Below, one piece after another: positions 1-5,648 of a stretch of DNA of 8,074 nt. Within the stretch, counting starts at the first letter, position 1. Every line of letters begins with the position of its first letter. Both the position numbers and the translations under genes were made by a program. Under the pieces are notes generated by a model that saw only the letters and a list, made by a program, of their open reading frames with translations, was not told where the DNA came from and ran no database searches. Source of the stretch: Eubacterium sp. UBA4343 (GTDB lineage: Bacteria; Bacillota; Clostridia; Lachnospirales; Lachnospiraceae); the NCBI GenBank assembly GCA_002394235.1, contig DGTF01000024.1, positions 6,192-14,265 on the forward strand, written 5' to 3'.

Positions 1-90
1 ATGTTTCGGGTACTGATGTTTCGGGCATTGATGTTTCGGGTACTGATGTTCCGAGTACTGATGTTTCGCGTACTGGTGTTTCAGATCCGG
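1..90 (-). repeat. 15-bp tandem repeat (minisatellite) inside folC
   Basis: Five adjacent 15-bp units on the plus strand start at 1, 16, 31, 46 and 61. The consensus is ATGTTTCGGGTACTG with 0-3 changes each, and a decayed sixth unit lies at 76-90. The array touches the left edge, so its full length is unknown. On the coding strand it reads as pentapeptides (SVPET, SMPET, SVPET, SVLGT and more degenerate PVRET, SGSET, SLPES). All unit differences seen are substitutions that keep the frame. Confidence 0.95.
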
Positions 91-889
91 AAGATTCGGG
101 AAGAGACATTTCAGATAAAGAGATTTGCGGATCCGCTTCGAGCGTTAGATCAAAGATCTGTCCCTGCAGGGAATATTCCCGCGCTTCCCGGCAGACGTTA
201 ACCCGGTGAAGGCGGGCTTTTTTTTCTCTGCATACCGCTTCGAAAACCTGATCGGACTCCGGCTTCTGGGGATAGAGGAGTACGTCAGTGCCTTCCTTAA
301 TGATGCCGGCCTTCTGAAAGGCAATTTCGCGGAGTGTGCGGCCGAGAATCTCAGTGTGGTCCATGCTGATGGTCATGATGACGGCGGCTTCCGGGGAGGG
401 GATGACATTTGTGGCGTCGAGGAGGCCGCCCATTCCGGTCTCGAGGACGACGATGTCGCAGTTCTGTTCGTGAAAATAGAGGAACATCACTGCAACCAGG
501 ATCTCGAACTGAGTGGGCTGCGGTTTTCCGTCTCTGAGGTTCTGCTGAATCTGTGACGCGACGCGGGTCAGGATTGCTGCGAAGTCTTCCTCGGTGATGT
601 CGTGTCCGTTGATGCGGAACTGTTCGGTAAAATGCTCGATGGCGGGGGAGTTAAAGCTTCCGGTTCGAAGGCCGCTCTCGATGAGAATCTGCGAGAGAAA
701 GGCGGAAGCGGAGCCTTTTCCGTTTGTTCCGGCGATGTGAACGAAGCGGAGCTGTTTCTCCGGATTTCCCAGTGATTCCATCAGCGTCCGCATCGCGCCG
801 AGCTCGTAGGCGACGGCGCCGCTTACCACGTCCTTCGGGGAAAATTTCGGGACGCTGTCGAGATATTCCATAGATTCTCTGAAATTCAT
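1..889 (-). CDS. folC: Folylpolyglutamate synthase / dihydrofolate synthase, N-terminal 296 residues, cut by window edge
   Basis: ATP-dependent ligase of the Mur-ligase-like family that adds glutamate to dihydropteroate and/or folates in the cytoplasm. The frame is open from the ATG at 889 to base 1 without a stop. The start is set by GAGGAG six bases upstream of the ATG. Seen in the protein: the P-loop GTNGKGS (residues 54-60), SPAIEHF (81-87), the block ETGMGGLLDATNVI (150-163), MDHTEILG (176-183) with its conserved His, and QKAGIIKEG (192-200), whose Lys193 aligns with the carbamylated lysine of the family. After the strand GQIFDL (243-248), where orthologues continue to the conserved L-G-x-H-Q segment, this protein instead enters a Ser/Thr/Glu/Pro pentapeptide repeat that continues past the edge. 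It is the last visible gene of the folate operon, 139 bp after folBK. Whether the reading frame resumes and completes the C-terminal domain cannot be seen. Confidence 0.93.
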   Translation of the reverse strand, partial: MNFRESMEYLDSVPKFSPKDVVSGAVAYELGAMRTLMESLGNPEKQLRFVHIAGTNGKGSASAFLSQILIESGLRTGSFNSPAIEHFTEQFRINGHDITEEDFAAILTRVASQIQQNLRDGKPQPTQFEILVAVMFLYFHEQNCDIVVLETGMGGLLDATNVIPSPEAAVIMTISMDHTEILGRTLREIAFQKAGIIKEGTDVLLYPQKPESDQVFEAVCREKKARLHRVNVCREAREYSLQGQIFDLTLEADPQISLSEMSLPESSGSETPVRETSVLGTSVPETSMPETSVPET

Positions 890-1028
890 CTTGTCTCCTC
901 TATTTATTAATCGGGATCTTGTCGGAAACCGGTCTTTTTCTTCAAAATGCCTGACGGAATTCACTATTTCTGTAAAGTGAGATGCATGATTGCGCATCTG
1001 TTTTTTTCGTTACGAAGGAGCAAATTCC

Positions 1029-1877
1029 TCACGATATTTGTGTCTGTTTTTCCAAGTTCCGGAGCATCTGCGCCATGGTCAGATGTGTGACCGGATGGGT
1101 CCACCACGGGGCGATTTCTGCCATCGGGCGGAGCACGAAGTCCCGGTTTGCCATGTCGGGGTGTGGGATGTTGAGACGTTCCGTTCCGATGATTTCCTGA
1201 TCGTAGAAGAGGATATCCACGTCGAGGGTGCGGGGACCCCAGTGAATCCTGCGGACTCGCTGTGCTTCCCGTTCAAGGGAGGCGCAGAGATCGAGCAGCT
1301 CTTCGGGTGTGAGAAGAGTGCGGATCATGCAGGCACCGTTGAGGAAGGAATCCTGGTTGGTGTAGCCGTAGGGAGCTGTCTCTATAAAGGAGGAAACCTT
1401 CAGGAGACGGTTCTTTTTTTCATTTTTGATACCGTTCACAGCGAGATCGAGCATCGCCTGCCGATCACCCATATTGGAGCCGAGCGCGAGGAAGGCGGTG
1501 TGCCAGCCGCGGTGGATCCGGACGGAGACCTGGTCGAGCGGAAGACCGATGGGTGCCCAGGGCTTATGGATCTCGAGGGTGATTTCCCGGAGAAGACCTT
1601 CATATTTTATGAGAAGGTGTTCCGCAAGCTGTTCGGCGCAGGCCTCGATCAGCTGGAAGCGGCGGTCTGTCAGAAAAGCCGTGATCTCGTGGCAGACCTC
1701 TCCGTAGTTAATGGTGTTCTCGAGATTGTCGGTGAGGCCGGGCTTCCGGATATCGGTGTAGAGCACCGCGGATACGGTAAATTTCTGACCGAGCACGGCT
1801 TCTTCTTTATAGACGCCGTGCTTTGCGAATACCGTTAAATTGTCGATTCGGATTTCGTCATGGCTGGTTGAATGCAT
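1029..1877 (-). CDS. folBK: Bifunctional dihydroneopterin aldolase / 2-amino-4-hydroxy-6-hydroxymethyldihydropteridine pyrophosphokinase
   Basis: Fusion of two consecutive folate enzymes (282 aa). The N-terminal part (about 7-122) is FolB, which cleaves dihydroneopterin to 6-hydroxymethyl-dihydropterin and glycolaldehyde. It shows FAKHGV (17-22), Glu26 before LGQKF (the position of the S. aureus catalytic Glu22), TDNLENT..NYGEV (49-61), and Lys105 in HKPWAPIG, matching the aldolase lysine. The C-terminal part (about 127-282) is FolK, which transfers pyrophosphate from ATP. It shows LALGSNMGDR (130-139), ETAPYGY (166-172), WGPRTLDVDIL (213-223) with the two Mg-binding aspartates 219 and 221, and PHPDMANRDFVLRP. 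An AAGGA nine bases before the ATG supports the start. The gene lies 88 bp after folP and precedes folC. FolB-FolK fusions are known in Firmicutes (for example pneumococcal SulD), so the fusion is not novel. Confidence 0.96.
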   Translation of the reverse strand: MHSTSHDEIRIDNLTVFAKHGVYKEEAVLGQKFTVSAVLYTDIRKPGLTDNLENTINYGEVCHEITAFLTDRRFQLIEACAEQLAEHLLIKYEGLLREITLEIHKPWAPIGLPLDQVSVRIHRGWHTAFLALGSNMGDRQAMLDLAVNGIKNEKKNRLLKVSSFIETAPYGYTNQDSFLNGACMIRTLLTPEELLDLCASLEREAQRVRRIHWGPRTLDVDILFYDQEIIGTERLNIPHPDMANRDFVLRPMAEIAPWWTHPVTHLTMAQMLRNLEKQTQIS

Positions 1878-1934
1878 CGTTTCTTTTCCTTCTGTTTTTA
1901 TGAATTGTATGCCTGAACGGCGCAGTCATATATG

Positions 1935-1959
1935 CGCATTGCGGCAGTGGTGCAATGCG
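1935..1959 (-). other. Perfect stem-loop in the folP-folB spacer
   Basis: CGCATTGC pairs with GCAATGCG (8 bp, no mismatch) around a 9-base loop, seven bases after the folP stop codon. There is no following U-tract on the minus strand, so it is not an intrinsic terminator. An alternative 5-bp stem GCGCA/TGCGC (1920-1924 with 1933-1937) overlaps it and excludes it. A role in mRNA stability or processing at the folP 3' end is inference. Confidence 0.5.
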
Positions 1960-1965
1960 GGGGAC

Positions 1966-2850
1966 TTACATGGTCTGCAGTATCTTTTCTGTCATGCGGA
2001 TGGCCCGGGCGTTTTCCCTGACATCATGGACGCGGACGAAGCCGGCGCCTTTCATGACACCGATGACGCTTGTGGCGATGGTTCCCTCCACACGCTCGGA
2101 AGCTGGAAGATCCAGGGTCAGACCGATCATGGATTTCCGGGATGTGCCGAGAAGATACGGGTAGCCGAGATCCTTCAGAAGCTCCAGGTGGTTCATCAGC
2201 TTCAGGTTCTGCTCGTAGGATTTGGCGAAGCCGATGCCGGGGTCCAGAATAATCCGGTCATCCGCTACGCCGGCTCTTTTCGCGATTGCGACGGATTCCC
2301 TGAGATCATCCAGAACATTCTGCAGATAATCGGTGTAGTCGGTGTTGTCCCGGTTGTGCATCAGGCAGCAGGCGACGCCGGAGGAGGCAATGACGGAAGC
2401 CATTTCGGGGTCATATTTGCAGCCCCAGATATCGTTGATCAGATCGACGCCCTCCACAAGACCTGCTTTTGCAACGGCGCTCTTGTAGGTGTCGAGGGAG
2501 ATCGGGATATCGAAGCGGCTGTGAATTGCCTCGATGACGGGAGCAACGCGGTCAATCTCCTCCTGGTCCGGAAGCTTTGTGTATCCGGGACGGGTGGATT
2601 CTCCGCCGACATCGATGATGTCAGCTCCCTCTGCGATCATCTGCTCTGTATGTTTCATGGCCGTGTCCAGGTGATTCCATTTTCCGCCGTCGGAGAATGA
2701 ATCCGGTGTGACATTCAGGATTCCCATGATATAGCAATGCTTGTCCGGCTCAAAGGTGCGTGTGCCGATTTTTATGGTGTGCACTGCTTTGCCGGCGGAA
2801 GCTGCCGGGGCTTCGATGGCTTCTGTACGTGGTGCTTCTGATTTGCTCAT
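1966..2850 (-). CDS. folP: Dihydropteroate synthase
   Basis: Condenses 6-hydroxymethyl-dihydropterin pyrophosphate with p-aminobenzoate to dihydropteroate; it is the sulfonamide target. The 294-residue TIM-barrel protein shows the family landmarks in order: MGILNVTPDSFSDGG (42-56), GGESTRPG (82-89), LDTYK (119-123), NDI (139-141), LDPGIGF (202-208), GTSRKSMIG (235-243) and the closing RVHD (273-276). I chose the ATG at 2850 because AGAGG lies nine bases upstream. An in-frame TTG at 2856 would be only three bases from the same site. The first ~25 residues are an Ala/Glu/Pro-rich extension with repeated EAP/EAI elements that most DHPS proteins lack. It lies 93 bp after the HD gene and 88 bp before folBK, with no strong terminator on either side, consistent with one transcript. 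Confidence 0.97.
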   Translation of the reverse strand: MSKSEAPRTEAIEAPAASAGKAVHTIKIGTRTFEPDKHCYIMGILNVTPDSFSDGGKWNHLDTAMKHTEQMIAEGADIIDVGGESTRPGYTKLPDQEEIDRVAPVIEAIHSRFDIPISLDTYKSAVAKAGLVEGVDLINDIWGCKYDPEMASVIASSGVACCLMHNRDNTDYTDYLQNVLDDLRESVAIAKRAGVADDRIILDPGIGFAKSYEQNLKLMNHLELLKDLGYPYLLGTSRKSMIGLTLDLPASERVEGTIATSVIGVMKGAGFVRVHDVRENARAIRMTEKILQTM

Positions 2851-2943
2851 GATCAAGTACCTCTACTTTCTTTTTGGATGTCTGTTATCTTTCAGGCCCG
2901 CGAGATCGGCAAAACCGGGCAGAGGAGCAGGCGGCTGGAACCG

Positions 2944-3522
2944 TCATATCTCCGGTGTCCGGTTTTTGCGTTCCTCCGGCCAGTTGCACTCCTTGCGGGC
3001 GTTACATATATAGCACGGACGGGATTTTTTATCTGCAGCGTACATAATCTGTGCAAATCGGTTTTGGATAGCTTCGGAATATTCTGCCTTTTCCGAAGTA
3101 AGGGCCGGATCGCTTCCGGCAGTCAAGGCTGCGTGTAATCTGTGACTGCCGATGGCATACAGGATCAGGCCGGTTTCGGCTGCGGTATAGCCGCAGTCCG
3201 CAAGAATCGGGCCGGCGATTTGTACGCCGGCAAGATCATGAGGAGTGCCGTCCTCATACTGGCGCGCTCTTCCGATGTCATGGAGCAGAGCGGCCGCATA
3301 GATCAGATCATTTCTTACCGGAAGATTCTCCCGAAGGCAGAGGATCTGCATGATTCTTGCGGTATCGAGAAGGTGCTGCCAGTCGTGACGGCAGAAAACG
3401 CGGTCCTTCTCGAGATGCTGTGTTTTTTCCAGTTCCAGGCGGAACCCCGGGTGCTCCATGATTCTGCGGACACGGTCCGGCTGTTCCGGATGCTGGCTGT
3501 TCTCACTGGTGTGTGGGGACAT
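2944..3522 (-). CDS. HD-domain phosphohydrolase within the folate operon
   Basis: A 192-residue soluble protein of the HD metal-dependent phosphohydrolase superfamily. Visible elements are RHDWQHLLDTA (45-55) with the first histidines, the HD pair in LLHDIGR (79-85), GTPHDLAG (92-99), IGSHR (124-128) and Asp164 in YAADKKSRPC. The C-terminus carries three cysteines spaced C-x2-C-x5-C (170, 173, 179) followed by NW, suggesting a metal or Fe-S site or a structural zinc knuckle. The start is firm: GGAGG five bases before the ATG. It sits between folE and folP, exactly where the pathway needs removal of phosphates from dihydroneopterin triphosphate, and no Nudix gene is present. Known precedent: archaeal MptB, an HD protein, opens a pterin cyclic phosphate. 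The substrate here is inference; a general nucleotide or (p)ppGpp-type hydrolase is also possible. Confidence 0.88.
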   Translation of the reverse strand: MSPHTSENSQHPEQPDRVRRIMEHPGFRLELEKTQHLEKDRVFCRHDWQHLLDTARIMQILCLRENLPVRNDLIYAAALLHDIGRARQYEDGTPHDLAGVQIAGPILADCGYTAAETGLILYAIGSHRLHAALTAGSDPALTSEKAEYSEAIQNRFAQIMYAADKKSRPCYICNARKECNWPEERKNRTPEI

Positions 3523-3619
3523 GATTGCCTCCGTTATTTAACTCTGTGTGGTACTGAGTGCCTTCTCCTGCATTAATCAGACTTCCGACATTATTCCGGG
3601 GACCTCATAACGATATCCT

Positions 3620-3662
3620 TCAGGATTCAGGTTCTATTTTAGACCCTTTCGTATGATCCTGA
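3620..3662 (-). other. Nested imperfect stem-loop in the folE-HD spacer
   Basis: An outer arm TCAGGAT (3620-3626) is exactly complementary to ATCCTGA (3656-3662). Inside, GGTTCTA and TAGACCC (3630-3646) pair with one mismatch around TTT. It lies in the 162-bp spacer between the folE stop and the HD start. There is no clear U-tract after it, so I do not call a terminator; read-through into the HD gene is expected. The rest of the spacer shows only the HD gene's ribosome site. Confidence 0.3.
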
Positions 3663-3684
3663 CGGACAGCAAGTGACGGATTTC

Positions 3685-4242
3685 TCAGGTGCGGATCATG
3701 GCGAGCACGCGGTCTACCAGAGCGGGATCTTTCGCGAATGCTCCTTTGCAGACATAGGTCATGGTCCGGGTGCCGGGTTTCTTGATCCCGCGCATGGACA
3801 TGCACAGATGCTCTGCCTCGATGACAACCATGACACCGTGGGCGTCCAGATTTTCCATCACAGCGGCCGCAATCTGATCCGTCAGTTTCTCCTGGATCTG
3901 GGCGCGGCGGGCATATGCCTCAACGGTACGGGCAAGCTTGCTGAGTCCTGCGACCTTTCCGTTAGGCAGATAAGCGATGTGCACGTTGCCGAAGAAGGGG
4001 AGCAGATGATGCTCGCAGACAGAGTAGAAATGAATGTCCTTTTCGAGAACCAGGCTGTCGGCGGGACTGGAGAATGTGACGGAGAGTGCTTTTTTTGCCG
4101 CCTCGTCTGTACCCGAAAAAATCTCCTCGCACATCCTCGCGATACGGTCGGGCGTACCCTTGAGGCCCTCTCTGTCAGGATCCTCGCCAATTCCCTCAAG
4201 AAACAGGCGCACAGCCTGTTCCACCTTTACCTTGTCAATCAT
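3685..4242 (-). CDS. folE: GTP cyclohydrolase I
   Basis: First committed enzyme of folate synthesis; converts GTP to 7,8-dihydroneopterin triphosphate. The 185 residues match the usual catalytic core length. Zinc ligands are visible as Cys76 and His79 in [10 protein letters not shown] and Cys147 in [13 protein letters not shown], with His78 as the neighbouring catalytic histidine. GTPDRIARM (29-37) and GLSKLAR (99-105) are further family blocks. The frame is open upstream to an ATG at 4407, but that extension is not GCH-I-like. I chose the ATG at 4242 because the family homology starts there and TTGGAGG lies 11 bases upstream. It is the first gene of the operon and is preceded by a ~285-base structured leader. 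Product dihydroneopterin triphosphate would pass to the next gene's HD hydrolase if that inference holds. Confidence 0.97.
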   Translation of the reverse strand: MIDKVKVEQAVRLFLEGIGEDPDREGLKGTPDRIARMCEEIFSGTDEAAKKALSVTFSSPADSLVLEKDIHFYSVCEHHLLPFFGNVHIAYLPNGKVAGLSKLARTVEAYARRAQIQEKLTDQIAAAVMENLDAHGVMVVIEAEHLCMSMRGIKKPGTRTMTYVCKGAFAKDPALVDRVLAMIRT

Positions 4243-4261
4243 AATAAGAAAAACCTCCAAT

Positions 4262-4507
4262 TCAATGAAACGCGGGCTGCGTTTTCTCGCTGTTGCAGCC
4301 GGCATGACGCATGCGCAGGAGATAAAAAGGCAAAAAAAACAGGACCGCAAGGTTACAGGTCCCGTAATAAAGTCCAGCAACGGGATGGACTGAAATATCG
4401 CAGCCATGCTTTTCCAGTAGACGCCATGCTTTTACAAGTGCCATATACTGTCTAAGGCCGGCAATTCGTTTCCCACTCATCTCCCGTGCAGTGGAAACAC
4501 TACGCAT
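4262..4507 (-). CDS. Possible 81-residue leader ORF upstream of folE, function unknown
   Basis: An open frame starts at an ATG 20 bases after the predicted transcription start, with AGGA six bases before it. It ends in TGA 19 bases before the folE ATG, just ahead of the folE ribosome site. The product has a basic N-terminal half and a hydrophobic stretch (about residues 50-66) encoded across the U-rich intrinsic terminator. I do not recognise any family. Against it: a strong terminator lies inside the frame, and the folE frame is also open here, so the ORF may be chance. If translated, ribosomes would melt the terminator and couple translation to folE expression. Confidence 0.25.
   Translation of the reverse strand: MRSVSTAREMSGKRIAGLRQYMALVKAWRLLEKHGCDISVHPVAGLYYGTCNLAVLFFLPFYLLRMRHAGCNSEKTQPAFH
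4332..4365 (-). terminator. Intrinsic terminator inside the folE leader (attenuator)
   Basis: On the minus strand ACGGGACC pairs with GGTCCTGT (8 bp, one G-U pair) around an 11-base loop and runs into eight consecutive T residues, then GCC and five more T. It lies 90 bases upstream of the folE start and downstream of the only good promoter candidate. It therefore either attenuates the folate operon or ends a short leader RNA. An upstream TCCCGT can capture its 5' arm. Confidence 0.8.
4403..4433. repeat. 11-bp direct repeat pair in the folE leader
   Basis: GCCATGCTTTT occurs at 4403-4413 and again at 4423-4433, identical, start-to-start distance 20 bp (two helical turns). The two copies fall in different frames of the possible leader ORF, so protein constraint does not explain them. 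A tandem operator or paired RNA-binding sites in the leader are possible. Confidence 0.6.
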
Positions 4508-4533
4508 TTCAATCCTGCTTTGCCTATGGAACT

Positions 4534-4562
4534 ATATTAGTACAGACCGGTGGTAAAATCAA
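4534..4562 (-). promoter_or_regulatory. Predicted sigma-A promoter of the folate operon
   Basis: On the minus strand TTGATT (4562-4557) and TAATAT (4539-4534) are separated by exactly 17 bases. Each hexamer matches the consensus at four positions. The predicted start is near 4527. It is the only convincing promoter between lysR and folE. Its -35 directly abuts a 22/23-bp tandem repeat. Confidence 0.55.
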
Positions 4563-4606
4563 TGATAACCTGCCGGTTTGTGTGATGATAACCTGCCGTT
4601 TGTGTG
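4562..4606. repeat. 22/23-bp tandem duplication at the folE promoter
   Basis: Two adjacent copies of ATGATAACCTGCCG(G)TTTGTGTG occupy 4562-4584 and 4585-4606; they differ only by one missing G. Read on the minus strand they lie immediately upstream of and touching the folE -35. An inverted copy of the core, CCGGCAGG, occurs at 4625-4632. Position and spacing fit an activator or UP-type site. The alternative is simple replication slippage. Confidence 0.85.
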
Positions 4607-4668
4607 ATGAGAAAAGAACCGGATCCGGCAGGCATACATGACGTACTGAATAAGTTGCAGTTGATATT

Positions 4669-5616
4669 TCATTCGGCCGCATACATGAGATAGCCGGTGA
4701 AGTCGGTGATCAGGGCGGAGGGCTGTCGCTCTTTTGGAGCAGCGAACAGGATTGAGGTCCGCAGTTCTTCCGAGTCGATGGTCATTGTCCGTATTCCGTC
4801 GGGGAGTGCGGGCCGGAATGATTCCGGGAACAGGCACACTGCGCATCCGTTGCTGCACCAGAGCAATGATGTTCTGGCGTCGTCACAGATGCTGAAATAA
4901 TCCGGTGTGAGATGCTGCGCGGTGAATTGTTCATGAATCAGATCATAGTACCTGCGGTAAACGGAGAGCGGATAGCGGGAGAGCTCTGAGAGAGAGATCT
5001 TTCCGGAATTTCCGGAAATGGATTCTTCCGGGGATTTAGCGGTTGGGGATTCTGCGGCCGCGAATTTTGCGGCCGGGAATTCTGCATCTCTTGCCTTTCG
5101 CGGGCTCCACTGTGCAGGGAATCCTGCAAGCATCGGTTCGGTGCGAATCAGGCGGCAGTTGAACTCCTCCACGGGAAAGGGGGTTCGGAGAACGGCACCC
5201 TCAATCACGCCCGTATCAAGCAGGTGGCGGAGTTCAAAGGTGGAACCGTCATACAGCTGGTAGTGGACATCGGGATGATCTGTTGCAAAACGTTTCAGTA
5301 CGGGCTGGATGATGGAGACGGTTGTGGATGTCATCCCAAGATACAGCGTCTGTCCCTTGCCGGCCCGGATCGTATCCCTTGCCGCATTGTCTGCCATTTC
5401 AAGGATGCGGGTAACCCGCGTATAAAAAGTATGACCCGCCTTGGTCAGCCGGATGTGGCGGGCGCCTCTTTCAAAGAGCTGAACGCCGAGCTCGTTTTCC
5501 AGCATCTTCATCTGATAGCTGACCGGCGGCTGTGCGACATGAAGCCTCCTCGCCGCTTCACTGATGCTGCCTGCGTCTGCAACCGCCTGAAAATATTCCA
5601 TCTGTTTCAGATCCAT
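4669..5616 (-). CDS. LysR-type transcriptional regulator
   Basis: A 315-residue DNA-binding regulator. Residues 1-60 form the winged helix-turn-helix (core about 18-40, SISEAARRLHVAQPPVSYQ followed by the recognition helix and ELGVQLFER). A linker helix and a periplasmic-binding-protein-like effector domain follow (about 90-315), with GAVLRTP (140-146) and YRRYYD typical of the fold. The start is supported by GAGG eight bases before the ATG. Residues 178-197 are a low-complexity insert of four pentapeptides that interrupts the effector domain between EPMLAGFP and the LSELSRYPL strand. The gene is divergent from the CapA-like gene, the usual LysR-target arrangement, and lies upstream of the folate operon in the same orientation. 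The effector is unknown. No strong terminator follows it; CCTGCCG/CGGCAGG around the folE-proximal repeat can form a long-looped stem. Confidence 0.93.
   Translation of the reverse strand: MDLKQMEYFQAVADAGSISEAARRLHVAQPPVSYQMKMLENELGVQLFERGARHIRLTKAGHTFYTRVTRILEMADNAARDTIRAGKGQTLYLGMTSTTVSIIQPVLKRFATDHPDVHYQLYDGSTFELRHLLDTGVIEGAVLRTPFPVEEFNCRLIRTEPMLAGFPAQWSPRKARDAEFPAAKFAAAESPTAKSPEESISGNSGKISLSELSRYPLSVYRRYYDLIHEQFTAQHLTPDYFSICDDARTSLLWCSNGCAVCLFPESFRPALPDGIRTMTIDSEELRTSILFAAPKERQPSALITDFTGYLMYAAE
5026..5085 (-). repeat. 15-bp degenerate tandem repeat inside the lysR gene
   Basis: Four adjacent 15-bp units occupy 5085-5071, 5070-5056, 5055-5041 and 5040-5026. On the coding strand they read GCAGAATTCCCGGCC, GCAAAATTCGCGGCC, GCAGAATCCCCAACC and GCTAAATCCCCGGAA. 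The protein reads AEFPA, AKFAA, AESPT, AKSPE. Further Ser/Gly-rich sequence with a doubled TTCCGGAA motif continues to about 5001. The array is in frame and lies within the effector domain. Confidence 0.9.
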
Positions 5617-5648
5617 GTCCGAGACCTCACTTGCAAAATTCTTCGAAT

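Larger units (their letters stand above)
4243..4527 (-). promoter_or_regulatory. Structured 5' leader of the folate operon, candidate attenuator or riboswitch
   Basis: From the predicted start near 4527 to folE the leader is about 285 bases. Elements in transcript order are as follows. A 9-bp stem GTTTCCACT (4498-4490) pairs with AGTGGGAAAC (4477-4468), with one bulged G and a 12-base loop. Two copies of AAAAGCATGGC follow. Then comes hairpin AGTCCA/TGGACT (4391-4386 with 4376-4371), whose loop contains TCCCGT. ACGGGA (4365-4360) is perfectly complementary to that loop and is also part of the 5' arm of the intrinsic terminator at 4365-4332. Next to the folE ribosome site, GGCTGC/GCAGCC and AACGC/GCGTT are two further overlapping, mutually exclusive stems. 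This is the layout of a regulated leader. I compared it from memory with THF, ZTP (pfl), preQ1, Moco and T-box consensus elements and saw no match. The ligand or factor is unknown. Confidence 0.55.

Noticed and set aside
1..90. CRISPR array or mobile element end
   Set aside because: The units are contiguous 15-mers with no unique spacers, are in frame with FolC, and show no terminal inverted repeats or target duplication.
980..1007. Plus-strand terminator-like hairpin (AGATGC/GCATCT then seven T) in the folBK-folC spacer
   Set aside because: There is no plus-strand gene upstream that it could end, and on the transcribed minus strand the T-run becomes an A-run before the hairpin. Probably incidental, unless an antisense RNA exists.
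990..1838. Long plus-strand open frame opposite folBK
   Set aside because: It mirrors the folBK frame on the other strand, has no family features and no ribosome site; folBK is certain from its motifs. The same applies to plus-strand frames at 1840-2700, 3142-3576 and 3673-4455 and to minus-strand frames inside the CapA-like gene.
2854..2856. TTG start for folP
   Set aside because: It is in frame but only three bases from the ribosome site; the ATG at 2850 has proper spacing.
3685..4407. folE with a 55-residue N-terminal extension from the ATG at 4407
   Set aside because: The extension crosses the attenuator, is not GCH-I-like, and lacks a ribosome site; the ATG at 4242 has TTGGAGG upstream and begins the conserved core.
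4243..4527. Known THF, ZTP, preQ1, Moco or T-box element in the folE leader
   Set aside because: I looked for the conserved strings remembered for each class (for example the ZTP CCGnCUGGG and the T-box AGGGUGGnACCGCG) and did not find them. A covariance search could overturn this.
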